From NCBI GenBank assembly GCA_964629965.1, contig CAZVRZ010000079.1, forward strand, positions 1 to 25,185: DNA of 25,185 bases, read 5' to 3'. The notes beneath the pieces are model-generated. The model searched no databases and was not told the origin of the DNA. It saw only the letters and a program-made list of their open reading frames with translations. This stretch comes from CAZVRZ01 sp964629965. Lineage in GTDB: Bacteria > Chloroflexota > Anaerolineae > Anaerolineales > UBA4823. Below are positions 6,879 through 14,509 of this stretch, one piece after another; the stretch's first letter is position 1, and the number at the start of each line of letters is the position of its first letter. The position numbers were made by a program, and so were the translations under genes.

Positions 6879-7948
6879 CCAGGAATTCGCAGCCCCAAAC
6901 CTTGGTCTTGCTTCGTGCTGGCACGTACTACCAGGGATGGTTGCAAAGTGATGGTGTCGGCAAGGGCAGGCTCTGGCGAGAGGACTTCAGGGCTCAGCAT
7001 TTGCACAATCTTGCGCACAGCCAACTGGCCTAGCAAGTTGAGATCCTGGCTGATAGTCGACAGCGCCGGGGTGAAATAGGAGGCTTCAAACAGGTCGTCG
7101 AAACCGATGACCGCCAAATCATCAGGAACGCGCAGCCCTTGCTGGTGGGCTACATGCAAGATGCCCAAGGCCATTTGGTCATTGGCGGCAAAAACGGCAT
7201 CCATTTGTGGATAGCTTTCCAACAAACGCCGGAACGCCTTGTCGCCGCTGGATGAAGACCAATTTCCTTCAATGCATTGGTTTTCTGCGGCAGGCAGACC
7301 GGCTTGTTGTAAAGCATCTCGCCAGCCTTGCTGGCGCTGGCGAGCTTCCCACCAATCGAGCGGGCCGGAAATATGAGCGATACGCCTGCGGCCTTGTTCG
7401 ACCAGGTGGCTTGTTGCCAGGCAAGCGCCGCCCAGGTTATTCACCGCGATGGTGAGATATCCTGGTTGGGCTTCGCCTTTCAGATAGATTATGGGCGTTG
7501 AGAGTGAACCCAACTGCCTGCGCAAATTGGCCCAGTTATCACCGATCTCAGGGATGGCATAGATGATGCCCTCAACCTGGTGCGAGAGCAATTCCTGGAT
7601 AACCGGTTGTGGATCGGGTAGATCAAAACGGGACAACTCTTTTAGCAAGAGCGAGTAACCGGAACTCTCGCATTCACCGGCTATGCCGGCCAGGGTTTGG
7701 GAAATACCGATATATTTCAAACCGGCAATAATGACTCCCAGGGTGTAGCTGCGCTGATGGATCAGGCTACGCGCCAGGGCGCTGGGCTGGTAACCCAACT
7801 CGGCAATAATGGCCTGGATACGGGTACGCGTCTCGGCAGATACATCGGGGCGGTTATTGATCACACGCGACACAGTCTGCGTTGAGACTCCGGCAATGCG
7901 GGCCACATCTTTGATGGTACTTTTCTTAGAGATATTCTTATCGATCAT
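6875..7948 (-). CDS. LacI-family transcriptional regulator
   Basis: This 357-residue protein has an N-terminal LacI helix-turn-helix (TIKDVARIAGVSTQTVSRVINNR at about residues 11-33, then the hinge region ALARSLIHQRSYTLGVI) and a periplasmic-binding-protein-like sensor domain with ANDQMALGILHVAHQQGLRVPDDLAVIGFDD, a typical block near residue 255. It should bind a palindromic operator as a dimer and respond to a small molecule, usually a sugar; the ligand cannot be read from the sequence. No transport or sugar-catabolic genes lie in the window, so it is either an orphan or acts elsewhere. A perfect CGTTCAC/GTGAACG palindrome in its own promoter points to autoregulation. Its 3' end contains the -35 box of the lysW promoter, but I see no similar operator there. 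Confidence 0.92.
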   Translation of the reverse strand: MIDKNISKKSTIKDVARIAGVSTQTVSRVINNRPDVSAETRTRIQAIIAELGYQPSALARSLIHQRSYTLGVIIAGLKYIGISQTLAGIAGECESSGYSLLLKELSRFDLPDPQPVIQELLSHQVEGIIYAIPEIGDNWANLRRQLGSLSTPIIYLKGEAQPGYLTIAVNNLGGACLATSHLVEQGRRRIAHISGPLDWWEARQRQQGWRDALQQAGLPAAENQCIEGNWSSSSGDKAFRRLLESYPQMDAVFAANDQMALGILHVAHQQGLRVPDDLAVIGFDDLFEASYFTPALSTISQDLNLLGQLAVRKIVQMLSPEVLSPEPALADTITLQPSLVVRASTKQDQGLGLRIPG

Positions 7949-7978
7949 GTTAAAAAACCAAGCCTGTCATTTGTTATC

Positions 7979-8007
7979 ATTATAGCGTTTGGGAATGTTT
8001 TCGTCAA
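7979..8007 (-). promoter_or_regulatory. Promoter of the LacI-family gene
   Basis: On the minus strand TTGACG (8002-8007), a 17-bp spacer and a perfect TATAAT (7979-7984) lie about 30 bp before the ATG at 7948. The operator palindrome abuts the -35 box. This is one of the best promoter matches in the window. Confidence 0.75.
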
Positions 8008-8021
8008 CGTTCACGTGAACG
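8008..8021. promoter_or_regulatory. LacI-type operator (autoregulatory)
   Basis: CGTTCACGTGAACG is a perfect 14-bp palindrome with a central CG, the usual form of LacI-family operators, placed directly upstream of the -35 box of the regulator gene. A second outer inverted pair, TTTGTTATC (7970-7978) and GATAACAAA (8021-8029), flanks the promoter and could be an additional site. Confidence 0.7.
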
Positions 8022-8032
8022 ATAACAAAAAC

Positions 8033-8080
8033 TCGTCCCCATTGAATAGCTTCATCTGCTAGGCAAGGGGCCGCGGACGA
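8033..8080 (-). terminator. Weak possible terminator after the EAD1 operon
   Basis: On the minus strand TCGTCC and GGACGA can pair, with extra CCCC/GGGG pairing inside across a long loop, followed by GTTTTTG. The stem is short and bulged. It lies at the right place, after the small EAD1 gene and before the LacI operator, but is weakly supported. Confidence 0.25.
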
Positions 8081-8102
8081 CGAAAAACAGCGCGGCTCTA
8101 TA

Positions 8103-8429
8103 TCACGAAGACTTGCCTTTGGTTTTGTTTTTCTCAATACTCTCACCGGCAACATTCATATCCCCGCCGGTAATTTTGATATCCCCTTGAACGATGACCA
8201 TGGTGGATGATTTTTGACCGGAGAAAGGAGCATCCGCTGGCTGCCCGCAGCTTGCGGCTGTGCGCCCTAATTTCCTTAGCAGTTCATTGCCAGGGTTCTC
8301 AGCCTGGGAGGCGCTGATGAGTTGGTCCAGCCTGCCTTGCGCTTTGGCCCATTTGACCAATTCAAAGACAACGGTACTCAAGCCGGCCCGCCCGGCGATT
8401 GCTTCGAGGTTTTTACCGAGATGGTCCAT
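8103..8429 (-). CDS. Small effector-associated domain 1 (EAD1) protein
   Basis: From the ATG at 8429 this is a 108-residue protein. Residues 4-55 (LGKNLEAIAGRAG, FELVKWAKAQGRLDQLI, ENPGNELL) match the helical EAD1 module, and about half of 54 positions are identical, by hand count, to the EAD1 of the NTPase encoded at 12564-14237. The first EAD1 helix is missing from this start. The C-terminal part holds a short Gly-rich beta-type stretch (VIVQGDIKITGGDMNVAG) and a Lys-rich tail. There is no Shine-Dalgarno at the ATG. The frame continues upstream without a shift into the radical SAM gene, interrupted only by its TGA stop, so this may be a read-through module, a decayed fusion or a separate adaptor. 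EAD1 modules are known to pair homotypically. No catalytic domain is visible. Confidence 0.65.
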   Translation of the reverse strand: MDHLGKNLEAIAGRAGLSTVVFELVKWAKAQGRLDQLISASQAENPGNELLRKLGRTAASCGQPADAPFSGQKSSTMVIVQGDIKITGGDMNVAGESIEKNKTKGKSS

Positions 8430-8450
8430 GGCCGATTTCGCCGGCCTTGA

Positions 8451-9803
8451 TCAAGACCAATCGATGAAAGCCCGCTGGTAGAGATCGCCTATCCAATCCA
8501 GGGCCTGATCGCCCCAAAAATCCTTGATCTGCGCCAGGGTGAGCGTTCCATCCAGGCAGGCTACATGCGCTTGATACTCCAATGGAACCCGGGTCACGCG
8601 CCCTTTGCAAACTAAATAGATTTGGTTCTCTTCCAGGCGCCGGTCGCCCTGAATGACCGGCCTCAAACCAGCATACAGGGAAAGCTCAGGAGCCTTTTCG
8701 GCGCCAGGCTGAGCGGGCAGCGGCTGCCGCATGAGAGGATCGTGCGTTTCTTCGGACAACAGGGCCTGGGCGCGGCACCCGCCGCGGCAGGCAGAGTAGG
8801 CTGCGCAGGCCGCACAGGCAGAGGGCGTAAGCTGCCGCCAATAGCGCATAACCGGCCCGTTCCATATCTCCCCAATCGCCTGAGAACGTAAATCGCCAGC
8901 CAAGAGCGGGGCGTGGTTGCAAGGGCGAACCCGCCCCCACGGATCGACGGTAGCAAACGTACTGCCTGCCATGCACCCAACAGAAGATGAAAGCTCAAAA
9001 CACTGCGGAATGCAATTACCAAACCGGATGGGCAGGCCGGCCTGGCGCAGTTCGTTTATTTTACGCACGGCATGTCTGAGCTGGCGTTGATCTGGCGATA
9101 GCGGGGCCGGCTGCACTTCGATCAGGCGGTTGCATACCAGGTGATTGACGCCCAGACTCTGGGCTGTGGCAAGGGTCTCTGGAACCAAATGCCAATTGTG
9201 GGTAGTGATCACCATACTGGCAGCCACATCCAATCCGGCAGCGACGGCTCTTTGGATATTGGCAGTGGTCTCAGCGAACGAACCGGGGACACCACTGAAA
9301 GCATCGTGGGTAACAGCATCTGGACCATGCAAAGAGATCAATAATCCTTCGAGGCGCTTGTTTTGGGTTAGCAGCCGGATCATTTGAGCGGGATGAGACC
9401 AACGCGCATTGCTAAAAATCCTGAAAGGGATGCCCACTGTCTCAATCGTCTGAATTATTTGGGCAAAAGCAGGGTGCAGGGTAGGCTCGCCTCCAGTCAA
9501 GCGAAATTGATAGGCGTGAGACGAGAGATCTCTGATCAGCCGGACCCATTCCACACCATCCAATGCCCGGGAAAGGGCCTGGCGCTGCGCCGCATAAAGA
9601 TTGCCGCAGCCCGGACAGCGGTTATTGCAAACCGGCGTCAACTCCAGGTAATAAGCAACGGGTGTTTTTAGATAAGAAATGGACGAGTCATCGGTTGGGC
9701 AGGCACAATCGCAATCACAATCACAGTCACATTCTGTAATTTCCACGAGTGATCTGGATTGCAGCCATTGTGCGTCCAGGCGGTCTGTTAATACGACCCT
9801 CAT
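8451..9803 (-). CDS. Radical SAM / SPASM-domain protein with Cys-Asp repeat N-terminus
   Basis: This is a 450-residue radical SAM enzyme. LTPVCNNRCPGC (Cys59, Cys63, Cys66, CX3CX2C) should bind the SAM-coordinating 4Fe-4S cluster, and LTGGEPTLHP follows as the GGEP motif. A C-terminal SPASM/twitch-like region has GCMAGSTFATVDPWGRVRPC and the CAACAAYSACRGGC cluster, suggesting auxiliary Fe-S sites. The last 90 residues resemble a small winged-helix or PqqD-like peptide-recognition module (inferred). Such proteins modify peptides or proteins, often in RiPP or quinohaemoprotein maturation. Unusually, residues 25-35 read CDCDCDCDCAC, before the radical SAM core. GAGG lies 8 nt before the ATG, and the gene starts 21 nt after the STAND gene. 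No separate precursor peptide is seen nearby. Substrate unknown. Confidence 0.85.
   Translation of the reverse strand: MRVVLTDRLDAQWLQSRSLVEITECDCDCDCDCACPTDDSSISYLKTPVAYYLELTPVCNNRCPGCGNLYAAQRQALSRALDGVEWVRLIRDLSSHAYQFRLTGGEPTLHPAFAQIIQTIETVGIPFRIFSNARWSHPAQMIRLLTQNKRLEGLLISLHGPDAVTHDAFSGVPGSFAETTANIQRAVAAGLDVAASMVITTHNWHLVPETLATAQSLGVNHLVCNRLIEVQPAPLSPDQRQLRHAVRKINELRQAGLPIRFGNCIPQCFELSSSVGCMAGSTFATVDPWGRVRPCNHAPLLAGDLRSQAIGEIWNGPVMRYWRQLTPSACAACAAYSACRGGCRAQALLSEETHDPLMRQPLPAQPGAEKAPELSLYAGLRPVIQGDRRLEENQIYLVCKGRVTRVPLEYQAHVACLDGTLTLAQIKDFWGDQALDWIGDLYQRAFIDWS
9699..9731. repeat. Hexanucleotide microsatellite encoding (Cys-Asp)n
   Basis: On the plus strand this stretch runs as imperfect CAATCR/CAGTCA units (caatcg, caatca, caatca, cagtca), encoding alternating Cys and Asp in the radical SAM protein. 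Six-base units keep the frame, so copy number could change without a frameshift. Confidence 0.8.
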
Positions 9804-9824
9804 GTTAGCTACCTCGCTATCCTT

Positions 9825-12512
9825 CTATTCCAATATTCTTCGGCACAAGGACTGCAATGAGCGCATTTTTTGATTGACAGTCATCTGAGGAAGATGCTCC
9901 AGCATCCCTTTTGCCAGAGATAGCCTGCCATCTTCGGATAATTGGATGTCCATGATACGCTCGCGCATCTTGTCGAAGAAGTGATTCGTTTCGCGGCTAG
10001 GGTATTTTTCCATCAACATTGCAGCCTCCCCAAATTGGTCGGCGGCCTGGGAATAACGCTGCTCTTTCAGGTGCAAGTCACCCTTAACCTCCATCACATG
10101 ACCTTTCAATACCTCATCCTTCAATCTTTCTCCATCGTGCCAGGCGTCTTCCAACAGACGGTGCAGTTCATCATCATCTTTGCGGCTCAAAGAGAGGATC
10201 AATGCCATCTCCAACTTATTGTGGCTCAACAATCTTTGATCGCCATATTTTTCGGCGAACACCTGGCTGGTCTTCAAATGCTCTAACGCATTGGAAAGGA
10301 TCTGCTCAACCTGGGCTTTTGTTTCAGCCTGGTCATAATCTTTGAGCGTGGAAAGCGCATAACGACGCTGCTGCTGCCCATATACATGATACAGCCTGGC
10401 AAGCGACATTTCATCCCCTATTTCACGCGCCAGGGCTATTCCCTTGTTCAAGAAGGCTTCGGATTGTTCGAAATTGCTGCGATGCCTCTCGATATTCGCC
10501 AGGAAGCGATAAACCATGATCTGCCCCCGCCGGTCGTCAATTTTATCCAGGGTACGCAGAGCCAGCTTGGTATAGTATTCGGCGCTTTCCAGGTCGCTAT
10601 TGTCGCGGGCAATCTCGGCTTTGGTCAGATAACTATAGGCCAGGTCGCGCTCGAGGCCAAGTTTCTTCCGATAAGTCATCGCCAGGTCGCAGTGCGACTC
10701 GGCCTCAGCCAGGTTAGATTGCAAGCGATAGACAAACGCCAGGTTATTGGTGGCCGAGGCTTCAATAGCAAGATCATTGGTTACACGGCTGCAGGCAATG
10801 GCTGCCTGGTAATTACGAATGGCATCATCCAACTGGCTGGCATTTCTGTATAACTGGCCAAGGTTATTGTATAACACCCCCATGGTCTTCTTGTCCTGTC
10901 GCTTTTGGGCAAGCTCCAAGGCTGCTCTAAAATGTTCTTCCGCTTTTTGAATATTCCGATAAGTAAAAATCTGTCCAAGGATGTTATACACACTGACGCG
11001 ATTTTCTTCGGTAAGATCTGGCTTTTGCAGCAGTTGCTCGCAAATTACCTGGGCTTGGGGTTCATCGCCCAACAACCGGCATTGTTCGGCGTTTCTGATC
11101 GAAATGAAATCCAACATTTCAATAGAGCCAGAGGCTTTCAATTCATCGATCAAGAATTGGATGCGCAGCAGGTGTCTGTTCCGCCGGGCAATCGAGTAAC
11201 GTTCGTTGAAATACGCCCGGCCATCATCCAGGCTCAGCTTCAAGTAATAATGCAAACATTCTGCTTCCAGCCGCCACTGCTCCCATTCGTTCTCCCCGAT
11301 GAACACCCTGTGGACAATTTTCTTATCGGGGGGGGGTTGAACAATGGATTCTTCGAAAAGCCGGCGAATGCGCGGTAGATAGTAATCATCGATCACCTGG
11401 CGAGTGATCTTTTGACGCATTTCTCCACTGGCATCCACGGTAGGCCAGGCGTAGCGGATAACCAGGTTTCTCATCTCATCATGGAGACGGCATTCGCGGG
11501 TGGCCTGGGTTGGGTTATAACGAACAAATGAGAGCTCGGAAATCTGCACCAAATGCTGCTGGGCTTCACCTAAAGGAACATTCAGCAAAATAGATAGGAT
11601 CTGGGCGTTAAACCGCTTGGTGATTTGCGCCATGTAGAGAATAGCCTCGTCAATTGGAGTCCGCAAGCGGCGCACTCGGTCTACCAGTTCGAATCTAAAA
11701 TCCTCCTTCAAGCTACTCAATTGAATTTCGGGGAGCGACTTCAAATCTTTTTTAGAATACTTGGTCATTTCGGGCAGCGGGATATCATGCTGCAACCACT
11801 CTGTAGCCAGCGAAAGCAAGATCGGGCTGCCATCTGTCAGGAAATGCAGCTTGGAGCGCATCTTGGGATTGATCAGGCTGCCGTCATCTATTTGGCGGAA
11901 GAATTCTTTGGACTCGTTGAGAGAGAATCCCTTCAGCTCAATGTAAGTCACATGATCTTTACCAAAACTTTGCTGGAAAGCAGGTAAGAAACTCTTTGCA
12001 TTTCGACCAGCCATGATAAAGACTGCATTGGGCAGCCAGCTGGCAAGCTGGTAGAACTCTCGTTCACCGCTGCGAGCCGGCAAAGACGCTTCGAGCGTAT
12101 CCACCAGGCGAAGAAGTTTCCTATCTCCGAGAAAATGTGCCAACTCGGCAATACCCACATGGATCGCTTCGATTTCTTTATCAAAAAGATCAACATCGGT
12201 AATATCAATACCGCTGGCAAGATCGTTGATCTTCTCGGAAAACTTGGGGAAATTTTCCCAGCCGAGGGTCTCAGCAAGATGGGTAGCTTCACGGACGTTG
12301 CCGGGTGGATGAATGGCCAGGTCATAGTAATCAACGGCATAGCCGGGGTTCTCTTCGTATTCCCTGGCTAGTTTTTGAAGCAAGAACGTTTTCCCAACAC
12401 CACCAACGCCATCGACCACGATCATACGCGTGGAAGGCTTTGGATCTTCCACAATATCTTTGATGCGCGACAGCTGTAAATCTCTGCCTACAAAGATATC
12501 AAAATTGGCCAT
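9825..12512 (-). CDS. STAND (NB-ARC-like) ATPase with C-terminal TPR repeats
   Basis: This is an 895-residue signal-transduction ATPase. It opens with FVGRDLQL (residues 7-14), followed by Walker A GVGGVGKT (35-42), a Walker B-like LLRLVDTLE (133-141), FIMAGRN (sensor-like), GFSLNESKEFFRQ, and TDGSPILLSLATEWL, whose GSP corresponds to the STAND GxP motif. A winged-helix segment follows to about residue 400. From about residue 480 there are tandem TPR-like repeats (for example NILGQIFTYRNIQKAEEHFRAALEL and LYNNLGQLYRNASQLDDAIRNYQAAI). This fits a switch protein whose TPR tail senses a ligand and whose ATPase oligomerises, as in bacterial Avs and NLR-like proteins. It has no EAD and no obvious effector domain, so signal output is probably through neighbours. 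It starts 51 nt after the EAD1-NTPase gene. A nine-C tract falls at about residues 393-395. Confidence 0.85.
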   Translation of the reverse strand: MANFDIFVGRDLQLSRIKDIVEDPKPSTRMIVVDGVGGVGKTFLLQKLAREYEENPGYAVDYYDLAIHPPGNVREATHLAETLGWENFPKFSEKINDLASGIDITDVDLFDKEIEAIHVGIAELAHFLGDRKLLRLVDTLEASLPARSGEREFYQLASWLPNAVFIMAGRNAKSFLPAFQQSFGKDHVTYIELKGFSLNESKEFFRQIDDGSLINPKMRSKLHFLTDGSPILLSLATEWLQHDIPLPEMTKYSKKDLKSLPEIQLSSLKEDFRFELVDRVRRLRTPIDEAILYMAQITKRFNAQILSILLNVPLGEAQQHLVQISELSFVRYNPTQATRECRLHDEMRNLVIRYAWPTVDASGEMRQKITRQVIDDYYLPRIRRLFEESIVQPPPDKKIVHRVFIGENEWEQWRLEAECLHYYLKLSLDDGRAYFNERYSIARRNRHLLRIQFLIDELKASGSIEMLDFISIRNAEQCRLLGDEPQAQVICEQLLQKPDLTEENRVSVYNILGQIFTYRNIQKAEEHFRAALELAQKRQDKKTMGVLYNNLGQLYRNASQLDDAIRNYQAAIACSRVTNDLAIEASATNNLAFVYRLQSNLAEAESHCDLAMTYRKKLGLERDLAYSYLTKAEIARDNSDLESAEYYTKLALRTLDKIDDRRGQIMVYRFLANIERHRSNFEQSEAFLNKGIALAREIGDEMSLARLYHVYGQQQRRYALSTLKDYDQAETKAQVEQILSNALEHLKTSQVFAEKYGDQRLLSHNKLEMALILSLSRKDDDELHRLLEDAWHDGERLKDEVLKGHVMEVKGDLHLKEQRYSQAADQFGEAAMLMEKYPSRETNHFFDKMRERIMDIQLSEDGRLSLAKGMLEHLPQMTVNQKMRSLQSLCRRILE
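11328..11336. repeat. Nine-base poly-G/C tract inside the STAND gene
   Basis: Nine G on the plus strand encode three consecutive Pro codons (CCC CCC CCC) in SIVQPPPDKK. A one-base slip would truncate the protein after the ATPase and winged-helix part and remove all TPR repeats. It could also be a site of sequencing error. Confidence 0.9.
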
Positions 12513-12563
12513 AGCATCATCCTTTCCTAAGTTATCTGAACGGCCACAAGCAATGTGACAAAT

Positions 12564-14237
12564 TTAATACTGGCCCGCATTATCCTCGATCAAGAAAAGA
12601 AACTCCCGATCCGGATCGCGCCGGATCAGGTAACACAACTCAGAATCCTGTTTAATACCATTGATTAGGCCTTCGGCAGCCAGAGCATCTCCAGCCAGAT
12701 CGATATTTAATGCCTTGAGAAGAGCATCGAAATCATGCTTCATGCTGCGTGCGGCGATGCTTTTGTGCTTGAGGGCATGGTACAGCCATTCGAGCGGTGA
12801 AACCAGGGGCAGTATGCGTTCAACGATGGGATCCAGCACGACTTTCTTATAAGCCCATTTCTCATACATATTTAGAGCGATCCGGTTACACTGCCGGTAT
12901 TGATCTCTGAATCCATATTGCATACAAATCGAGAGTACCCGGCGGATCAAATCACCCCGGTAAAATGGGTCTGTGATGCCCGTCGGGGCGGATAAAATCT
13001 GCTTATCAAGCAACCTGCTCAGAATCCGCATATCTTCCGCTCCTGGCGGTAACTGCCCATTCTCCATCAGTTCTCTCAGCGTAATAACACCGCTCACCAT
13101 ACGAAAAACACTCAAAGAGCGGATGATGCGCTGAAGTTCTTCATCCAAATCACTCAGGAGTTCATCCGCAATGGGTAAGACACATTTTTTGACAAGTTTG
13201 GCGCGGTGATCAGAGAAATACTTTGGAACCGGGCCGATGGCAAAACCGCGCTCATCTAATTCGTTTACCAGGTTGCGGATGGCCTTGGGATGACCGCCGC
13301 TGGTATATTCGATCTCCTCGGCCATTTCAATCACCTGACCGGGTGGCAGGGTAATGCCTCTCGCCTTAGCACGCGCAGCGACCAGCTCTTGAATGGGATG
13401 GATATCAAAAGGCGTTAACCTAACTCGCAGAGGCAGCGGCGGCCTGGGCCTGCAGTAATCGAAGCCTTCCCAGAAATCATTGAGGTTTCGGCCAGAGAGG
13501 ATGATGCGAATGCAATAAGCCTGCATCTGAAAAGTTCGCTCAAAAAGCCTGGTGAAGAGTTCGTACAGCCAGGAAGACGTAAAAGGGCCAACCTGTTCGA
13601 ACGAATCTAAAATCAACAGGACTGATTTCCTACCGTTTTGGTTTCCTATGGGAGATGCCAACTCCTGTAAAATGAAGTCGCAAATCGAGTCGTATTCTGC
13701 CTCGTCCGGTATGCGGTAATCGTTTCCCCACAAGGATTTGATGAAATGACCGGTGGTCGCTTCTTGTTTGAAATCTATGTAGCGAAAAGCCCACTGTTCG
13801 CGCAGTCGATGATTCCCTAAGGCCCAGTTGATAAGGCGGTCGAGCAAGTAAGTTTTTCCATACCCGGCTGGCGCATAAACCAAAGTATATGGAGAAGAAA
13901 ATGATTTCAGGTTCGTGGGATTCAACTGTGCTAATTCGTTTGCGCGATTGACGAACTCGGTGGATGCGTGTCCTGCAAATAGTCTTTCCACTTGCAACAG
14001 CAGAGCATTCCTGGGATTTACTTGACGCGCCCCTCGGATGAGACTCCTCAGCCGGTTTTGAGCGATAGCCCACCGGACCAGCTCAAAAATAATTTGGGTT
14101 AGATTCGCACCCCCGGTGATAGCAGCCAGGTTTTCCCCCAGGCCATGGCTGACCATCCGTTCCAGGCTGCCACGATCGGGAAAGGCATCCAGCAAAGCTT
14201 CCTCCACCTGCTGACTCACTGTTGAGGTGATATTCAT
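12564..14237 (-). CDS. EAD1-STAND NTPase
   Basis: This is a 557-residue protein. Residues 5-85 form an EAD1 module (EALLDAFPDRGSLERM, LGENLAAITGG, FELVRWAIAQNRLRSLI, NPRNALL). A P-loop NTPase follows, with Walker A APAGYGKT (122-129), Walker B VLLILDSFEQ, RIILSGRN (sensor-like) and the STAND-type TSGGHPKAIRNL. The C-terminal part contains a probable winged helix (LRELMENGQLPP to FYRGDLIRRVLS) and a helical end with no recognised effector. I chose the ATG at 14237 because GGAG lies 7 nt upstream and the EAD1 then starts naturally; an upstream GTG at 14294 would add 19 unrelated residues. EAD-NTPases act as signal hubs that recruit effectors with a matching EAD (known from comparative genomics of these systems). 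The matching EAD1 here is the small gene at 8103-8429. Confidence 0.87.
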   Translation of the reverse strand: MNITSTVSQQVEEALLDAFPDRGSLERMVSHGLGENLAAITGGANLTQIIFELVRWAIAQNRLRSLIRGARQVNPRNALLLQVERLFAGHASTEFVNRANELAQLNPTNLKSFSSPYTLVYAPAGYGKTYLLDRLINWALGNHRLREQWAFRYIDFKQEATTGHFIKSLWGNDYRIPDEAEYDSICDFILQELASPIGNQNGRKSVLLILDSFEQVGPFTSSWLYELFTRLFERTFQMQAYCIRIILSGRNLNDFWEGFDYCRPRPPLPLRVRLTPFDIHPIQELVAARAKARGITLPPGQVIEMAEEIEYTSGGHPKAIRNLVNELDERGFAIGPVPKYFSDHRAKLVKKCVLPIADELLSDLDEELQRIIRSLSVFRMVSGVITLRELMENGQLPPGAEDMRILSRLLDKQILSAPTGITDPFYRGDLIRRVLSICMQYGFRDQYRQCNRIALNMYEKWAYKKVVLDPIVERILPLVSPLEWLYHALKHKSIAARSMKHDFDALLKALNIDLAGDALAAEGLINGIKQDSELCYLIRRDPDREFLFLIEDNAGQY

Positions 14238-14337
14238 CAACACTCTCCGGGGGATTCGATGGTGTTGTGCACTGCACTCCACATCATTGTACACCGATTA
14301 TCAGGCGAGTGCATAGCCGGAGGGGAGAGAAGGGCGG

Positions 14338-14383
14338 ATTTGGGATATAGCAGGGTGTCTTTGCACCCCGCTATATCCCAAAT
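14338..14383. repeat. 46-nt near-perfect palindrome between EAD1 operon and hrcA
   Basis: Two 20-nt arms (starting ATTTGGGATATAGC and ending GCTATATCCCAAAT) pair with a single A-C mismatch around the 6-nt loop TCTTTG. No T-run follows in either direction. It lies between the divergent EAD1-NTPase and hrcA promoters regions, about 40 bp before the hrcA -35 box. A REP-like mobile repeat, a bidirectional operator or a remnant miniature element are all possible. Confidence 0.85.
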
Positions 14384-14421
14384 TCCAACGTTGAGAAAAG
14401 CGCTCGGCAGTTATGGATAAC

Positions 14422-14450
14422 TTGACGTTCTTTTCCGCTCGTGGTATCAT
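14422..14450 (+). promoter_or_regulatory. Promoter of the hrcA heat-shock operon
   Basis: TTGACG (14422-14427), a 17-bp spacer and TATCAT (14445-14450) form a sigma-A-type promoter. Transcription should begin near 14457, just before the CIRCE element, so the repressor would bind at the start of the transcribed region. Confidence 0.75.
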
Positions 14451-14464
14451 CAAAGAGGCAGCTT

Positions 14465-14491
14465 TTAGCACTCTCGACCCGAGAGTGCTAA
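14465..14491. promoter_or_regulatory. CIRCE operator (HrcA binding site)
   Basis: TTAGCACTC, nine bases, then GAGTGCTAA is an exact match to the CIRCE consensus. HrcA, encoded 19 bp downstream, binds it to repress the operon when GroEL activity is ample. The palindrome also forms a stem in the mRNA leader. Confidence 0.97.
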
Positions 14492-14509
14492 AATTTGGAA
14501 AGAAATGCG

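Noticed and set aside
8451..8453. TGA between radical SAM and EAD1 as a selenocysteine codon
   Set aside because: The TGA is at the natural end of the winged-helix-like tail, no clear SECIS-like hairpin directly after it was recognised, and no cysteine homologue position is known to me.
9699..9731. Short tandem repeats as a CRISPR array
   Set aside because: Units are only six bases, have no spacers and lie in a coding frame.
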